A DNA stretch of 9,158 nt, taken from assembly GCA_026986055.1 (NCBI GenBank), contig JALSPH010000197.1, forward strand, positions 1 to 9,158, read 5' to 3'. The position numbers were made by a program, and so were the translations under genes. Below the pieces are notes generated by a model. The model was not told the DNA's origin. It searched no databases and saw only the letters and a program-made list of their open reading frames with translations. Origin of the DNA: Campylobacterales bacterium. Its GTDB lineage: Bacteria; Campylobacterota; Campylobacteria; Campylobacterales; Hydrogenimonadaceae. This document shows positions 1 to 5,857 of this stretch, one piece after another; position 1 is the first letter of the stretch, and the number at the start of each line of letters is the position of its first letter.

Positions 1-436
1 CCATCTCTATGCCGCCCCCTTCACTCACCCTCTCCTCGTCGCAAACCTCCGCGAAAAAGAGGGTCTGTTTGGAACCGGCAAAGCCGACGGAGGTGTAGAA
101 GGAGGTTATCTTTTCAAGACGCTCTTGGGGCAAGTCGTAACCGCACTCCTCCAAAACCTCCTCTTTTGCGATCTTTTCAAGGCTGCACTCTTTGTCGACT
201 ATACCGGCACACAGCTCGTAGGTGTAACCTTTTTTATCGTGCATATATACTGCGGGTCTGAACTGTTTAACAAGAACGAAAGAGTCTCTGCATCTGTCAT
301 AAAGCAGCACCGCTACGCTGTCGTGCGCCCTGACCACCTCCCAGCTCTTCTTTACCCCGTCCTGCTCGTAGGTAACGAGTGCGGGACGCACGAAACTCGA
401 CTCTCTCAGAGGCTCTATTTGAAAGTTTTTTATCAC
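1..436 (-). CDS. Nudix hydrolase, NUDT14-like (probable UDP-sugar/ADP-sugar diphosphatase), 3' end cut by window
   Basis: The first 145 residues are visible; the C-terminus lies beyond the left edge. The protein matches the human NUDT14 (UDP-glucose diphosphatase) pattern closely: KSWEVVRAHDSVAVLL near residues 30-45, FVLVKQFRPAVY near 53-64, then ELCAG and a Nudix box at about 78-100 ending EEVLEECGY, followed by SVGFAGSKQT near 116-125 and a Gly-rich stretch. These enzymes use divalent metal to hydrolyse nucleoside-diphosphate sugars to NMP and sugar-1-phosphate in the cytoplasm. The Nudix box is degenerate: the first consensus Glu position holds Cys and the Arg position holds Glu, while the metal-binding E-x-x-E-E part is kept. 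The start is GTG at 436-434, overlapping the csd3 stop by 4 bases (GTGA); a GAGG sits about 8 bases upstream and no other in-frame start is available. It is probably translationally coupled to csd3. The family is certain; the exact substrate is inferred. Confidence 0.88.
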   Translation of the reverse strand, partial: MIKNFQIEPLRESSFVRPALVTYEQDGVKKSWEVVRAHDSVAVLLYDRCRDSFVLVKQFRPAVYMHDKKGYTYELCAGIVDKECSLEKIAKEEVLEECGYDLPQERLEKITSFYTSVGFAGSKQTLFFAEVCDEERVSEGGGIEM

Positions 437-1641
437 CCTCCTATCCTCGTTTCACGCTCCATTGGGACCATTGCCTGCGAAAGATCCTCCATCTTTCTCG
501 GTGTTTTACCGTTCTCCACCGCTTCGTGAAGACTCTCTTTTCTCTCTTTCGCAATCCTCAAAAACCTCTTTCTCTCTTTGCCGTATATGGTTTTTTTGGC
601 TATTCTGATGACACCGAGCGGATTTACGGGGCGGCCGTTTTTGTAGAGGCCAAAGTGCAGATGGGGGCCCGTACTCATTCCGGTGGAGCCTATGTAGCCG
701 ATGACCTGACCCTTTTTGACATACTTTCCGCGACGTATGCCTCTGCGAAACTTGTGCAGATGGGCATACAGGGTCAAAAAGCCGTCTCTATGGCGCACCT
801 TTATGACATTACCGTAACCGCCGAGCCTTCCGGCGTAAGTTACCCGGCCGTCGGCCGCCGCCATCACGGGCGTGCCGGTTCGACCGCCGAAGTCGACGCC
901 AAGATGGGCTCTATACCGTTTCAAAACCGGGTGGTATCTGCGTAGAGTGAAGCGGGAGGTTATCCTCACCCTGTTTACAGGCTTTCTGAAAACGAACCCC
1001 TCGACCTCTCTCCCCCTGCTGTCGTAGTAGCGGTCGTTGAATCTAAATAGGTAGTAGGGCTTTTTGCGCCTCTCTATCATCGCCGCCTCTATAACGGGTG
1101 TTCCGTGAATTCTTCCGAGTCTTATCTTCTCTCTGTAGAGGATGGCGACTTTGTCCCCTTTTCTGAGCCTGGTGAAGTCGAAACTGTTCTTGAAAGCATC
1201 CACGAATGCGTAGGCGAGGGGGGTGTTGTTGGTAGCTTTTATGATATCCTGATAGGGAGAGCGCTCTATCGAGATGGAAAAGGCTTCCGAATACTCCCTG
1301 TACGCTATGGGGACCATTTCGAAACTGTAACTTCCATCTTTTTTGCGTTTTAGATGGATCTGCAACTCTTCGTTCAGAGGTATGAGAACCTGCTCTATGG
1401 TACTCCTGTTATCATCGTACATCGTATAGTATGGTACGCCCGCTCTGATCTCTTCGCAAAGCTCTTTATCCTCTTTGTCCAGATCCCAATAGAGAGACTG
1501 AGGTATGGAGTTTTGCTCCAGAAAGTGAAGAAAGCTCTCCCCCTGCGGCCAGGGCTTCCTCTCGACGACGGAGGCTTGCAAAAAGAGCGCAAAAAGAGTA
1601 ATTAGAAAAAAGAGTCTTGGCATCAGGCTGTATCGCTTCAT
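433..1641 (-). CDS. csd3: M23 peptidoglycan peptidase, Csd3/HdpA-like cell-shape protein
   Basis: This 402-residue protein has almost the same length as H. pylori Csd3/HdpA (403, from memory), a periplasmic zinc enzyme with D,D-carboxypeptidase and endopeptidase activity that trims and uncrosslinks peptidoglycan and sets cell shape. A hydrophobic signal sequence or anchor covers residues 8-24. An N-terminal regulatory region leads to the LytM domain at about 225-345. The metal and catalytic motifs are complete: H246-x3-D250 in AHLGVDFGG, H294 in YAHLH, and H327/H329 in GPHLHFG, with GYIGSTG before the last. The C-terminal tail after 350 is highly basic and charged. Two starts are possible, ATG at 1641 and ATG at 1623; neither has a strong Shine-Dalgarno, and the longer one puts the usual Lys-Arg ahead of the hydrophobic core. 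It is divergent from the pgbA-like gene and overlaps the downstream Nudix gene. The symbol is by family resemblance. Confidence 0.9.
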   Translation of the reverse strand: MKRYSLMPRLFFLITLFALFLQASVVERKPWPQGESFLHFLEQNSIPQSLYWDLDKEDKELCEEIRAGVPYYTMYDDNRSTIEQVLIPLNEELQIHLKRKKDGSYSFEMVPIAYREYSEAFSISIERSPYQDIIKATNNTPLAYAFVDAFKNSFDFTRLRKGDKVAILYREKIRLGRIHGTPVIEAAMIERRKKPYYLFRFNDRYYDSRGREVEGFVFRKPVNRVRITSRFTLRRYHPVLKRYRAHLGVDFGGRTGTPVMAAADGRVTYAGRLGGYGNVIKVRHRDGFLTLYAHLHKFRRGIRRGKYVKKGQVIGYIGSTGMSTGPHLHFGLYKNGRPVNPLGVIRIAKKTIYGKERKRFLRIAKERKESLHEAVENGKTPRKMEDLSQAMVPMERETRIGG

Positions 1642-1655
1642 TTTAAAATGGACAT

Positions 1656-1661
1656 ATTTTA
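1656..1661 (-). promoter_or_regulatory. Candidate -10 box for csd3-Nudix operon
   Basis: On the minus strand this reads TAAAAT, close to the sigma-70 consensus, in the 99-base divergent gap. The predicted transcript start would lie only about 8 bases before the ATG at 1641 (or about 26 before the ATG at 1623), so either the leader is very short or the downstream ATG is used. No clear -35 box is seen, which is common in this phylum. Confidence 0.35.
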
Positions 1662-1701
1662 CTCAAAGGGGCGTTAAAGTCGCTTTAAAAGTTGGTTTGA
1701 G

Positions 1702-1707
1702 TATAAT
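1702..1707 (+). promoter_or_regulatory. Candidate -10 box (TATAAT) for pgbA-like/glcD operon
   Basis: A perfect TATAAT lies 34 bases before the ATG at 1741, giving a leader of about 25-30 bases with AAGGA (1726-1730) as ribosome binding site, 10 bases before the start. No good -35 is visible. A short dyad, TTAAAG-TCG-CTTTAA at 1674-1688, lies just upstream, between the two divergent -10 boxes. Confidence 0.6.
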
Positions 1708-1740
1708 CGGGACAATTTAACGAGCAAGGACTTCAACGAA

Positions 1741-2457
1741 ATGTTGCGCACTCTTTTATCACTCTTTATACTCACTATTACGCTTCTTAACGGCGGTATG
1801 CTGCCGCAAAAGGTAGAGACCGCACTTGAAAAGGTTTCAAAAAAAGAGGGGGTAGTTCCCGTCGGTAATCTCAAAGAGGGAACAAGCGGCATAGTCATAC
1901 ACAGTTTCGACAAAAATCATGAAGCCATAGTGGCCGCCGCTATCGTCAAAAGAAGCGACAAAGAGAGCTCGACGGTAGAGTTTGTACCTTTCAAAGAGCT
2001 TTCTCAACACAAACTCCCAGCCATAAAGGTATCACCTGCAATCGGCGATAAACTCCTGCTCGGATACCTCTACGACCGAGTACTTCCCATAGTCCCGAAC
2101 GCCGCCTCTTTTAAAAAGGCTAAGGATAGTTTTCCTGAGTTAACGCTCGTTCACCCGGACCTCTTCGCCGTGGAGCTTGCAAGCGAAAGAGACGCCCTGC
2201 CCCACAAGAACAATTTCCAAAAAGTATGCACAAAACTGCACCTGGGGCTTGTTATGTTCATGTATAAAGATGGCACTTCCTTTGTTGACTGCAAAAGCTG
2301 GAAACGGGTGGGACGGTCCGAAGTTACGGCAACCGAAGGCGAGCTTGTAGCACCATTTTTCAACAGGTTCGGAGAGATAGAGCCGCCATTTTACGACTTC
2401 AGCGACTACAAACTCAAAGATTTCGACAAATTCTACAAAAAGGTTGAGGGGGAGTGA
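1741..2457 (+). CDS. PgbA/PgbB N-terminal-domain family protein, secreted, short form
   Basis: The 238-residue product starts with a signal peptide (hydrophobic core about 4-17, likely cleavage near residue 19). The rest resembles the N-terminal domain shared by the H. pylori plasminogen-binding proteins PgbA and PgbB: GTSGIVIHSFDKNHEAIVA near 47-65, the stretch KLLLGYLYDRVLPIVPN near 104-120, and two cysteines, C163 and C184, spaced for a disulfide. The assignment also rests on position, because in H. pylori pgbA precedes glcD (HP0508-HP0509), as here. H. pylori PgbA is roughly twice as long, with a Lys-rich C-terminal region ending in Lys that binds plasminogen; this protein stops after the first domain with KKVEGE, so plasminogen binding is not supported. 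A periplasmic or surface role is likely; the actual function is unknown. The start is ATG with AAGGA 10 bases upstream. It is cotranscribed with glcD. Confidence 0.8.
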   Translation: MLRTLLSLFILTITLLNGGMLPQKVETALEKVSKKEGVVPVGNLKEGTSGIVIHSFDKNHEAIVAAAIVKRSDKESSTVEFVPFKELSQHKLPAIKVSPAIGDKLLLGYLYDRVLPIVPNAASFKKAKDSFPELTLVHPDLFAVELASERDALPHKNNFQKVCTKLHLGLVMFMYKDGTSFVDCKSWKRVGRSEVTATEGELVAPFFNRFGEIEPPFYDFSDYKLKDFDKFYKKVEGE

Positions 2458-3839
2458 TGATAGAACAAAAGCATTTAGATAAGTTGGCCGAGATAGTCGG
2501 CAAAGAGAATATTTTCAGCGACAAAGCCCATACGATAGCCTACTCCTACGACGCCACCAGAGAGCGTTTCGAACCCGATGCGGTCATCTTTCCGCGTGAC
2601 GAGAGGGATGTGAGCGATATTTTAAGATATTGCAACGAACATAAGATCGTTATCGTTCCAAGAGGCGCAGGAAGCGGCTTTACGGGAGGGGCGTTGCCAT
2701 CGAGCGGAGGCATAGTCCTGGCTCTTGAAAAGCATATGAACAAGATTTTGGAGATCGATATGGACAATATGGTCGCGGTGGTGCAGCCTGGAGTCATAAA
2801 TATGGACCTCCAAAGAGCGGTGGAGGCCAAAGGGCTCTTCTACCCGCCCGACCCTGCCAGCCAGGAGTACTCTACCATAGGCGGAAACGTGAGCGAAAAC
2901 GCAGGCGGAATGAGAGCCGCGAAGTATGGAATAACGAAAGATTATGTCATGGCGATCCGTGCCGTAAGACCAAACGGCGACATCATAAGGGCCGGGAAAA
3001 AGACCATCAAAGATGTAGCCGGATACAACATAGCCGGAATTTTGATAGCTTCAGAAGGTACGTTGGCGGTCATCACCGAAATAACTCTAAAACTCATTGC
3101 CAAGCCGAAACTGAAAAAGACTGCTATGGGGATTTTCCCGAGCGTCGATATGGCTATGGAAGCGGTCTACAAGACGATGGCAAGCGGCGTGACGCCGGTA
3201 GCCATGGAGTTTTTGGACAACCTTACCATCAGAGCGGTCGAGCAGAAGTACTCGAAAGGCCTTCCTACCGATGCCGGCGCCATCTTGATAACTGATGTAG
3301 ACGGAAACCTGAACGAAGAGATAGAGTATCAGATGGATGTGATAGAGAGGGTTTTTAGGGAGAATGGATGCAGCGACTTCAAAAAGGCAAGAGACGAAGC
3401 GGAAGCGGCCGACTTGTGGTTTGCGCGAAGAAACGCCAGCCAGTCGATAACGATATACGGCAGCAAAAAGATAAACGAAGATATAACGGTCCCCCGCTCT
3501 GTTTTGCCGGAACTTTTGAGAAAGATAGGCGACGTGGCGAACAAGTACGGCGTCAAGATACCATGTTTCGGCCATACGGGAGACGGAAACGTCCACACCA
3601 ACGTCATGGTCGACGGCTCCAACCCTAAAGAGCTGGAGATCGGCCACAAAGCTATAGAGGAGATTTTTCGCATAACGGTAGACCTCGGCGGAACGCTAAG
3701 CGGCGAACACGGTATAGGACTATCCAAAGCCCCATTCATGCATCTGGCATTCAGCGAAGAGGAGATGAATCTCTTTAGAGATCTAAAACGAGCCTTCGAC
3801 CCGAACAATATCCTGAACCCGGGAAAAATGGCTCTTTGA
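2457..3839 (+). CDS. glcD: FAD-linked 2-hydroxy-acid oxidase/dehydrogenase subunit, GlcD family
   Basis: This 460-residue flavoprotein is of full family length. The PCMH-type FAD-binding domain covers about 35-215, with PRGAGSGFTGGA (68-79) contacting the FAD pyrophosphate and PPDPASQEYSTIGGN (130-144) followed by ENAGG. The C-terminal FAD-linked oxidase domain contains FGHTGDGNVH (371-380), GEHGIG (416-421) and the closing FDPNNILNPGKM (447-458). Family members oxidise glycolate or D-lactate (or other D-2-hydroxy acids) at the cytoplasmic face and pass electrons on, often with a separate iron-sulfur subunit; no such partner is in this window, so the substrate is open. ATG at 2457 overlaps the upstream TGA by one base (TGATG) with GAGG 7 bases upstream; a GTG at 2454 is also in frame but less well placed. 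Same operon as the PgbA-like gene, matching Helicobacter and Campylobacter order. Confidence 0.93.
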   Translation: MIEQKHLDKLAEIVGKENIFSDKAHTIAYSYDATRERFEPDAVIFPRDERDVSDILRYCNEHKIVIVPRGAGSGFTGGALPSSGGIVLALEKHMNKILEIDMDNMVAVVQPGVINMDLQRAVEAKGLFYPPDPASQEYSTIGGNVSENAGGMRAAKYGITKDYVMAIRAVRPNGDIIRAGKKTIKDVAGYNIAGILIASEGTLAVITEITLKLIAKPKLKKTAMGIFPSVDMAMEAVYKTMASGVTPVAMEFLDNLTIRAVEQKYSKGLPTDAGAILITDVDGNLNEEIEYQMDVIERVFRENGCSDFKKARDEAEAADLWFARRNASQSITIYGSKKINEDITVPRSVLPELLRKIGDVANKYGVKIPCFGHTGDGNVHTNVMVDGSNPKELEIGHKAIEEIFRITVDLGGTLSGEHGIGLSKAPFMHLAFSEEEMNLFRDLKRAFDPNNILNPGKMAL

Positions 3840-3846
3840 CCAAATC

Positions 3847-3879
3847 GCCCAAAGCATAGGTGTAATTCACCCTTTGGGC
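3847..3879. terminator. Hairpin between convergent glcD and wzz-like genes
   Basis: GCCCAAAG (3847-3854) pairs with CTTTGGGC (3872-3879), and an inner GGTG (3859-3862) pairs with CACC (3868-3871) around a TAATT loop, with a CATA bulge on the left arm. It begins 8 bases after the glcD stop, and its right arm encodes the last residues and stop of the convergent gene. It is well placed as a two-way terminator. There is no long T-run on either side, so intrinsic termination may be weak. Confidence 0.55.
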
Positions 3880-4784
3880 TCGCTTGCCTCCTCTTTTTCT
3901 TTTGAAATCCACTCCATAAAAAATATTGCAAAAAGCCCAACCATAAAACCTGTTATAATTGCTACTGCCATAACAAGCATCTTTTTCGGTTTTACCGGTT
4001 TGTCATATATGGTCACACCACCGACTATCTGACTCTTTTTGATGTTTATAGGTGAAATTTCCGCCTCAAGTTCACTTATTTCATTTTTCAATTTGAACGC
4101 TGCATCTCTGGCCATATTAAGCCTCTGAATATTATTTGAAAGTTCGACAGATAGTGTTGTGAACCCTTTTTGCGATCCATTTTTCGAGAGAGATTTTAGA
4201 ACTTCACTTTGAGATTGAACTATTTTGGAAAGCATATTTAGTTCACTCTCAACTTTTTTCAGATCCTCCCTTTTTCTTTTCAGGTCACTCTCTTTTAGCG
4301 TTACATATTCGTCTATCAATCTGCCATGATCCGCTTCGATGCCTTTTGCTATCTCTGAAAGCTTCGATTTGGCGGAGTCATTGTCAAGTCCAAGTACCGT
4401 AAGTTTTACAAGCATTGTAGACTTTTTAGGTACCGATACGGAAGAGAGATAAGGATACTCCTTTACAACATTTTTATCACCAACCTTGTAAAGAGCTACA
4501 AGCTTCTCTTTAACATTCGTAGGTTCATCGAGCAGTTTTGTTCCTATCTTTCCAATCTGCAAAAGTGCTTTCGCTTCATATACAGGTTTGGCAATAGAGA
4601 TATAGGTAAACGCACCTGCTATAAAAAGAATAACTATAATAAAAAGAGTGAATCTCCTTTTTACAACCGTTCTCCACAAATCTCTAAGATCTATTTCATC
4701 ATCTTGAACAGTTTCGTACCCGACATAACTACATGGAATCAACATCTGTTTTTCATTACTTGTCATCGACAATTTTCTATCCAT
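3867..4784 (-). CDS. Wzz/chain-length-determinant family polysaccharide co-polymerase
   Basis: The 305-residue protein has the standard Wzz-type plan: a cytoplasmic N-terminus with DDEIDLRDLWRTVVKRR (28-44), a first membrane helix at about 46-64, a long periplasmic region with VYEAKALLQIG after the helix, a coiled-coil-rich middle (about 140-245), and a second membrane helix at about 268-291 preceded by the diagnostic Pro/Lys motif YDKPVKPKK (260-268). It ends in a short charged cytoplasmic tail without Walker motifs, so it lacks a BY-kinase domain. Such proteins oligomerise in the inner membrane and set the length of O-antigen or capsule chains. No glycosyltransferase, Wzx or Wzy gene is adjacent. 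Its DNA is clearly AT-richer than its neighbours. I chose the ATG at 4784; a TTG at 4790 is in frame, and no strong ribosome binding site is seen. Family confident, target polymer unknown. Confidence 0.85.
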   Translation of the reverse strand: MDRKLSMTSNEKQMLIPCSYVGYETVQDDEIDLRDLWRTVVKRRFTLFIIVILFIAGAFTYISIAKPVYEAKALLQIGKIGTKLLDEPTNVKEKLVALYKVGDKNVVKEYPYLSSVSVPKKSTMLVKLTVLGLDNDSAKSKLSEIAKGIEADHGRLIDEYVTLKESDLKRKREDLKKVESELNMLSKIVQSQSEVLKSLSKNGSQKGFTTLSVELSNNIQRLNMARDAAFKLKNEISELEAEISPINIKKSQIVGGVTIYDKPVKPKKMLVMAVAIITGFMVGLFAIFFMEWISKEKEEASEPKG

Positions 4785-4793
4785 TCCCAATAA

Positions 4794-4818
4794 TTTGTAA
4801 ATTTTGGAATTTTACAAA
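4794..4818. repeat. Inverted repeat TTTGTAAA-9-TTTACAAA upstream of wzz-like gene
   Basis: Perfect 8-base arms at 4794-4801 and 4811-4818 with a 9-base loop lie 10 bases before the wzz-like ATG and cover its candidate -10 box, a position suited to an operator. The arms are mostly A/T, so chance is a real possibility in this AT-rich gap. Confidence 0.4.
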
Positions 4819-4875
4819 ATATTTTATTAATTTATCCAAAGTTTATTTGCTTCATTAAAAGCATTTTAAGCTTGT

Positions 4876-4897
4876 GATACATTTCTGCCTATGTATC
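4876..4897. repeat. Inverted repeat GATACAT-8-ATGTATC in divergent region
   Basis: Perfect 7-base arms at 4876-4882 and 4891-4897 are separated by TTCTGCCT. The centre-to-centre spacing of about 15 bases would place the two half-sites roughly one and a half helical turns apart. The dyad sits upstream of the candidate yihY -10 at 4911-4921, near its -35 region. No regulator is recognised. Confidence 0.4.
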
Positions 4898-4948
4898 GAC
4901 ACTTTGGGATGATAATATTATAGATGAAACACAAATGGATCCCCTTAT

Positions 4949-5857
4949 ATGGTAAAATTCCCTATGCAACATAAAACAAAAGAGATTTTCAAAAAAGTTT
5001 ACTGCTCTTTGAAACGCTTCTACGACCCCGATATTACCTTTTATGCCGCAAGCTTGAGCTTTTACACTATCTTTACCCTTATCCCTCTGCTTCTGGTCAG
5101 CTTCTCCATCATCGTGAAGTTGCCGAACTTCAGCGAACAGTATGAGAAGATAAAAAGTTTCATCTTCTCCAACATAATGCCCGCATCACAAGAGACGGTG
5201 GCTTCCTACATAGATACATTTTTGGCGAACACATCCAAGCTTGGAGTCATAGGATTTATCTTTATCGTTATAGCCTCCATAATGTTCTTTCAAAACTACG
5301 AATATATAGTAGGCAAAATCTTCAAATCGAAACAGAAAGGGTTCTGGAACGCACTTACCACATACTGGACTCTCATAACCCTTGGCCCGATGGCGCTGGC
5401 CGGCTCCATCTACCTTTCGGTCAAAATCCAGTACATTCTAAACCAGTCCAGCTACACAAGCGGCATAGATTTTCTCTCTATCTTTCCCTACCTTATTATC
5501 TGGATGCTCTTTTTCGTAACTTACAAAATCTCCACAACCGTTCTCATACGCTTCAAAGCGGCTCTGATCTCCTCCTTTTTCGCCTCTCTTATCTGGTATA
5601 TGGGCAAAAATATCTTCATCTACTATACCGTCCACAACAAAACCTACGCCACAGTTTACGGCTCTTTCAGCACCCTGCTCTTTTTCTTTCTCTGGATCTA
5701 CCTCTCCTGGATCATCTTCCTATACGGTCAAAAGCTATGCTACCTCCTTAACCAGGAAGAGAAAGAAAGAGAGCCCAAGAGCGGCCTGAAGATAGAGTGC
5801 GATACGACTCTTGACGGCAGAGATGCCGAGTCCGACAAAAAGAGCCAGCAACCATAG
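4949..5857 (+). CDS. yihY: YihY/BrkB-family inner-membrane protein (once called RNase BN)
   Basis: A 302-residue polytopic membrane protein of the YihY/BrkB (virulence factor BrkB) family; older annotation as ribonuclease BN is a known misnomer. Six hydrophobic segments are visible at about 32-56, 98-120, 138-158, 174-195, 201-226 and 236-262. The family signatures are present: AASLSFYTIFTLIPLLLV (33-50) and YGSFSTLLFFFLWIYLSW (237-254), ending FLYGQKL. The biochemical role of the family is not established. A hydrophilic tail from about 269 has no membrane character, and its coding DNA is the part that overlaps comEC. ATG at 4949 is used here; the ATG at 4964 is also plausible, because an extended -10-like TGGTAAAAT (4950-4958) overlaps the first codons. 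In C. jejuni the equivalent gene lies between comE and glcD, as here apart from the wzz insertion. Confidence 0.88.
   Translation: MVKFPMQHKTKEIFKKVYCSLKRFYDPDITFYAASLSFYTIFTLIPLLLVSFSIIVKLPNFSEQYEKIKSFIFSNIMPASQETVASYIDTFLANTSKLGVIGFIFIVIASIMFFQNYEYIVGKIFKSKQKGFWNALTTYWTLITLGPMALAGSIYLSVKIQYILNQSSYTSGIDFLSIFPYLIIWMLFFVTYKISTTVLIRFKAALISSFFASLIWYMGKNIFIYYTVHNKTYATVYGSFSTLLFFFLWIYLSWIIFLYGQKLCYLLNQEEKEREPKSGLKIECDTTLDGRDAESDKKSQQP

Larger units (their letters stand above)
4785..4948. promoter_or_regulatory. AT-rich divergent control region between wzz-like and yihY
   Basis: This 164-base gap separates two divergent genes and holds no convincing small gene. The same 10-mer, GTAAAATTCC, occurs in opposite orientation: on the minus strand at 4815-4806 before wzz, and on the plus strand at 4952-4961 at the yihY start. 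Each contains a TAAAAT that could serve as a -10 box, firing outward in each direction. A further AT-rich -10-like stretch, GATAATATTAT, is at 4911-4921 for yihY. Two dyads are listed separately. Confidence 0.45.

Noticed and set aside
379..945. A 188-codon open frame on the plus strand inside the peptidase gene
   Set aside because: It lies antisense to the LytM catalytic motifs of csd3, shows no family motif or ribosome binding site, and is explained by codon bias of the real gene.
1674..1688. TTAAAG-TCG-CTTTAA as a terminator or operator
   Set aside because: The 6-base A/T-rich arms with a 3-base spacer are weak, and it lies upstream of both genes rather than after one; chance occurrence cannot be excluded.
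3087..3647. A 186-codon minus-strand open frame inside glcD, plus another at 3329-3940
   Set aside because: Both are antisense to the conserved GlcD C-terminal domain and have basic or Phe/Ser-rich composition without recognisable domains.
4949..5857. Annotation of the YihY-family protein as ribonuclease BN
   Set aside because: This is an old misassignment; E. coli RNase BN is a metallo-beta-lactamase-fold enzyme (ElaC/RNase Z), and this protein has only membrane helices without nuclease motifs.
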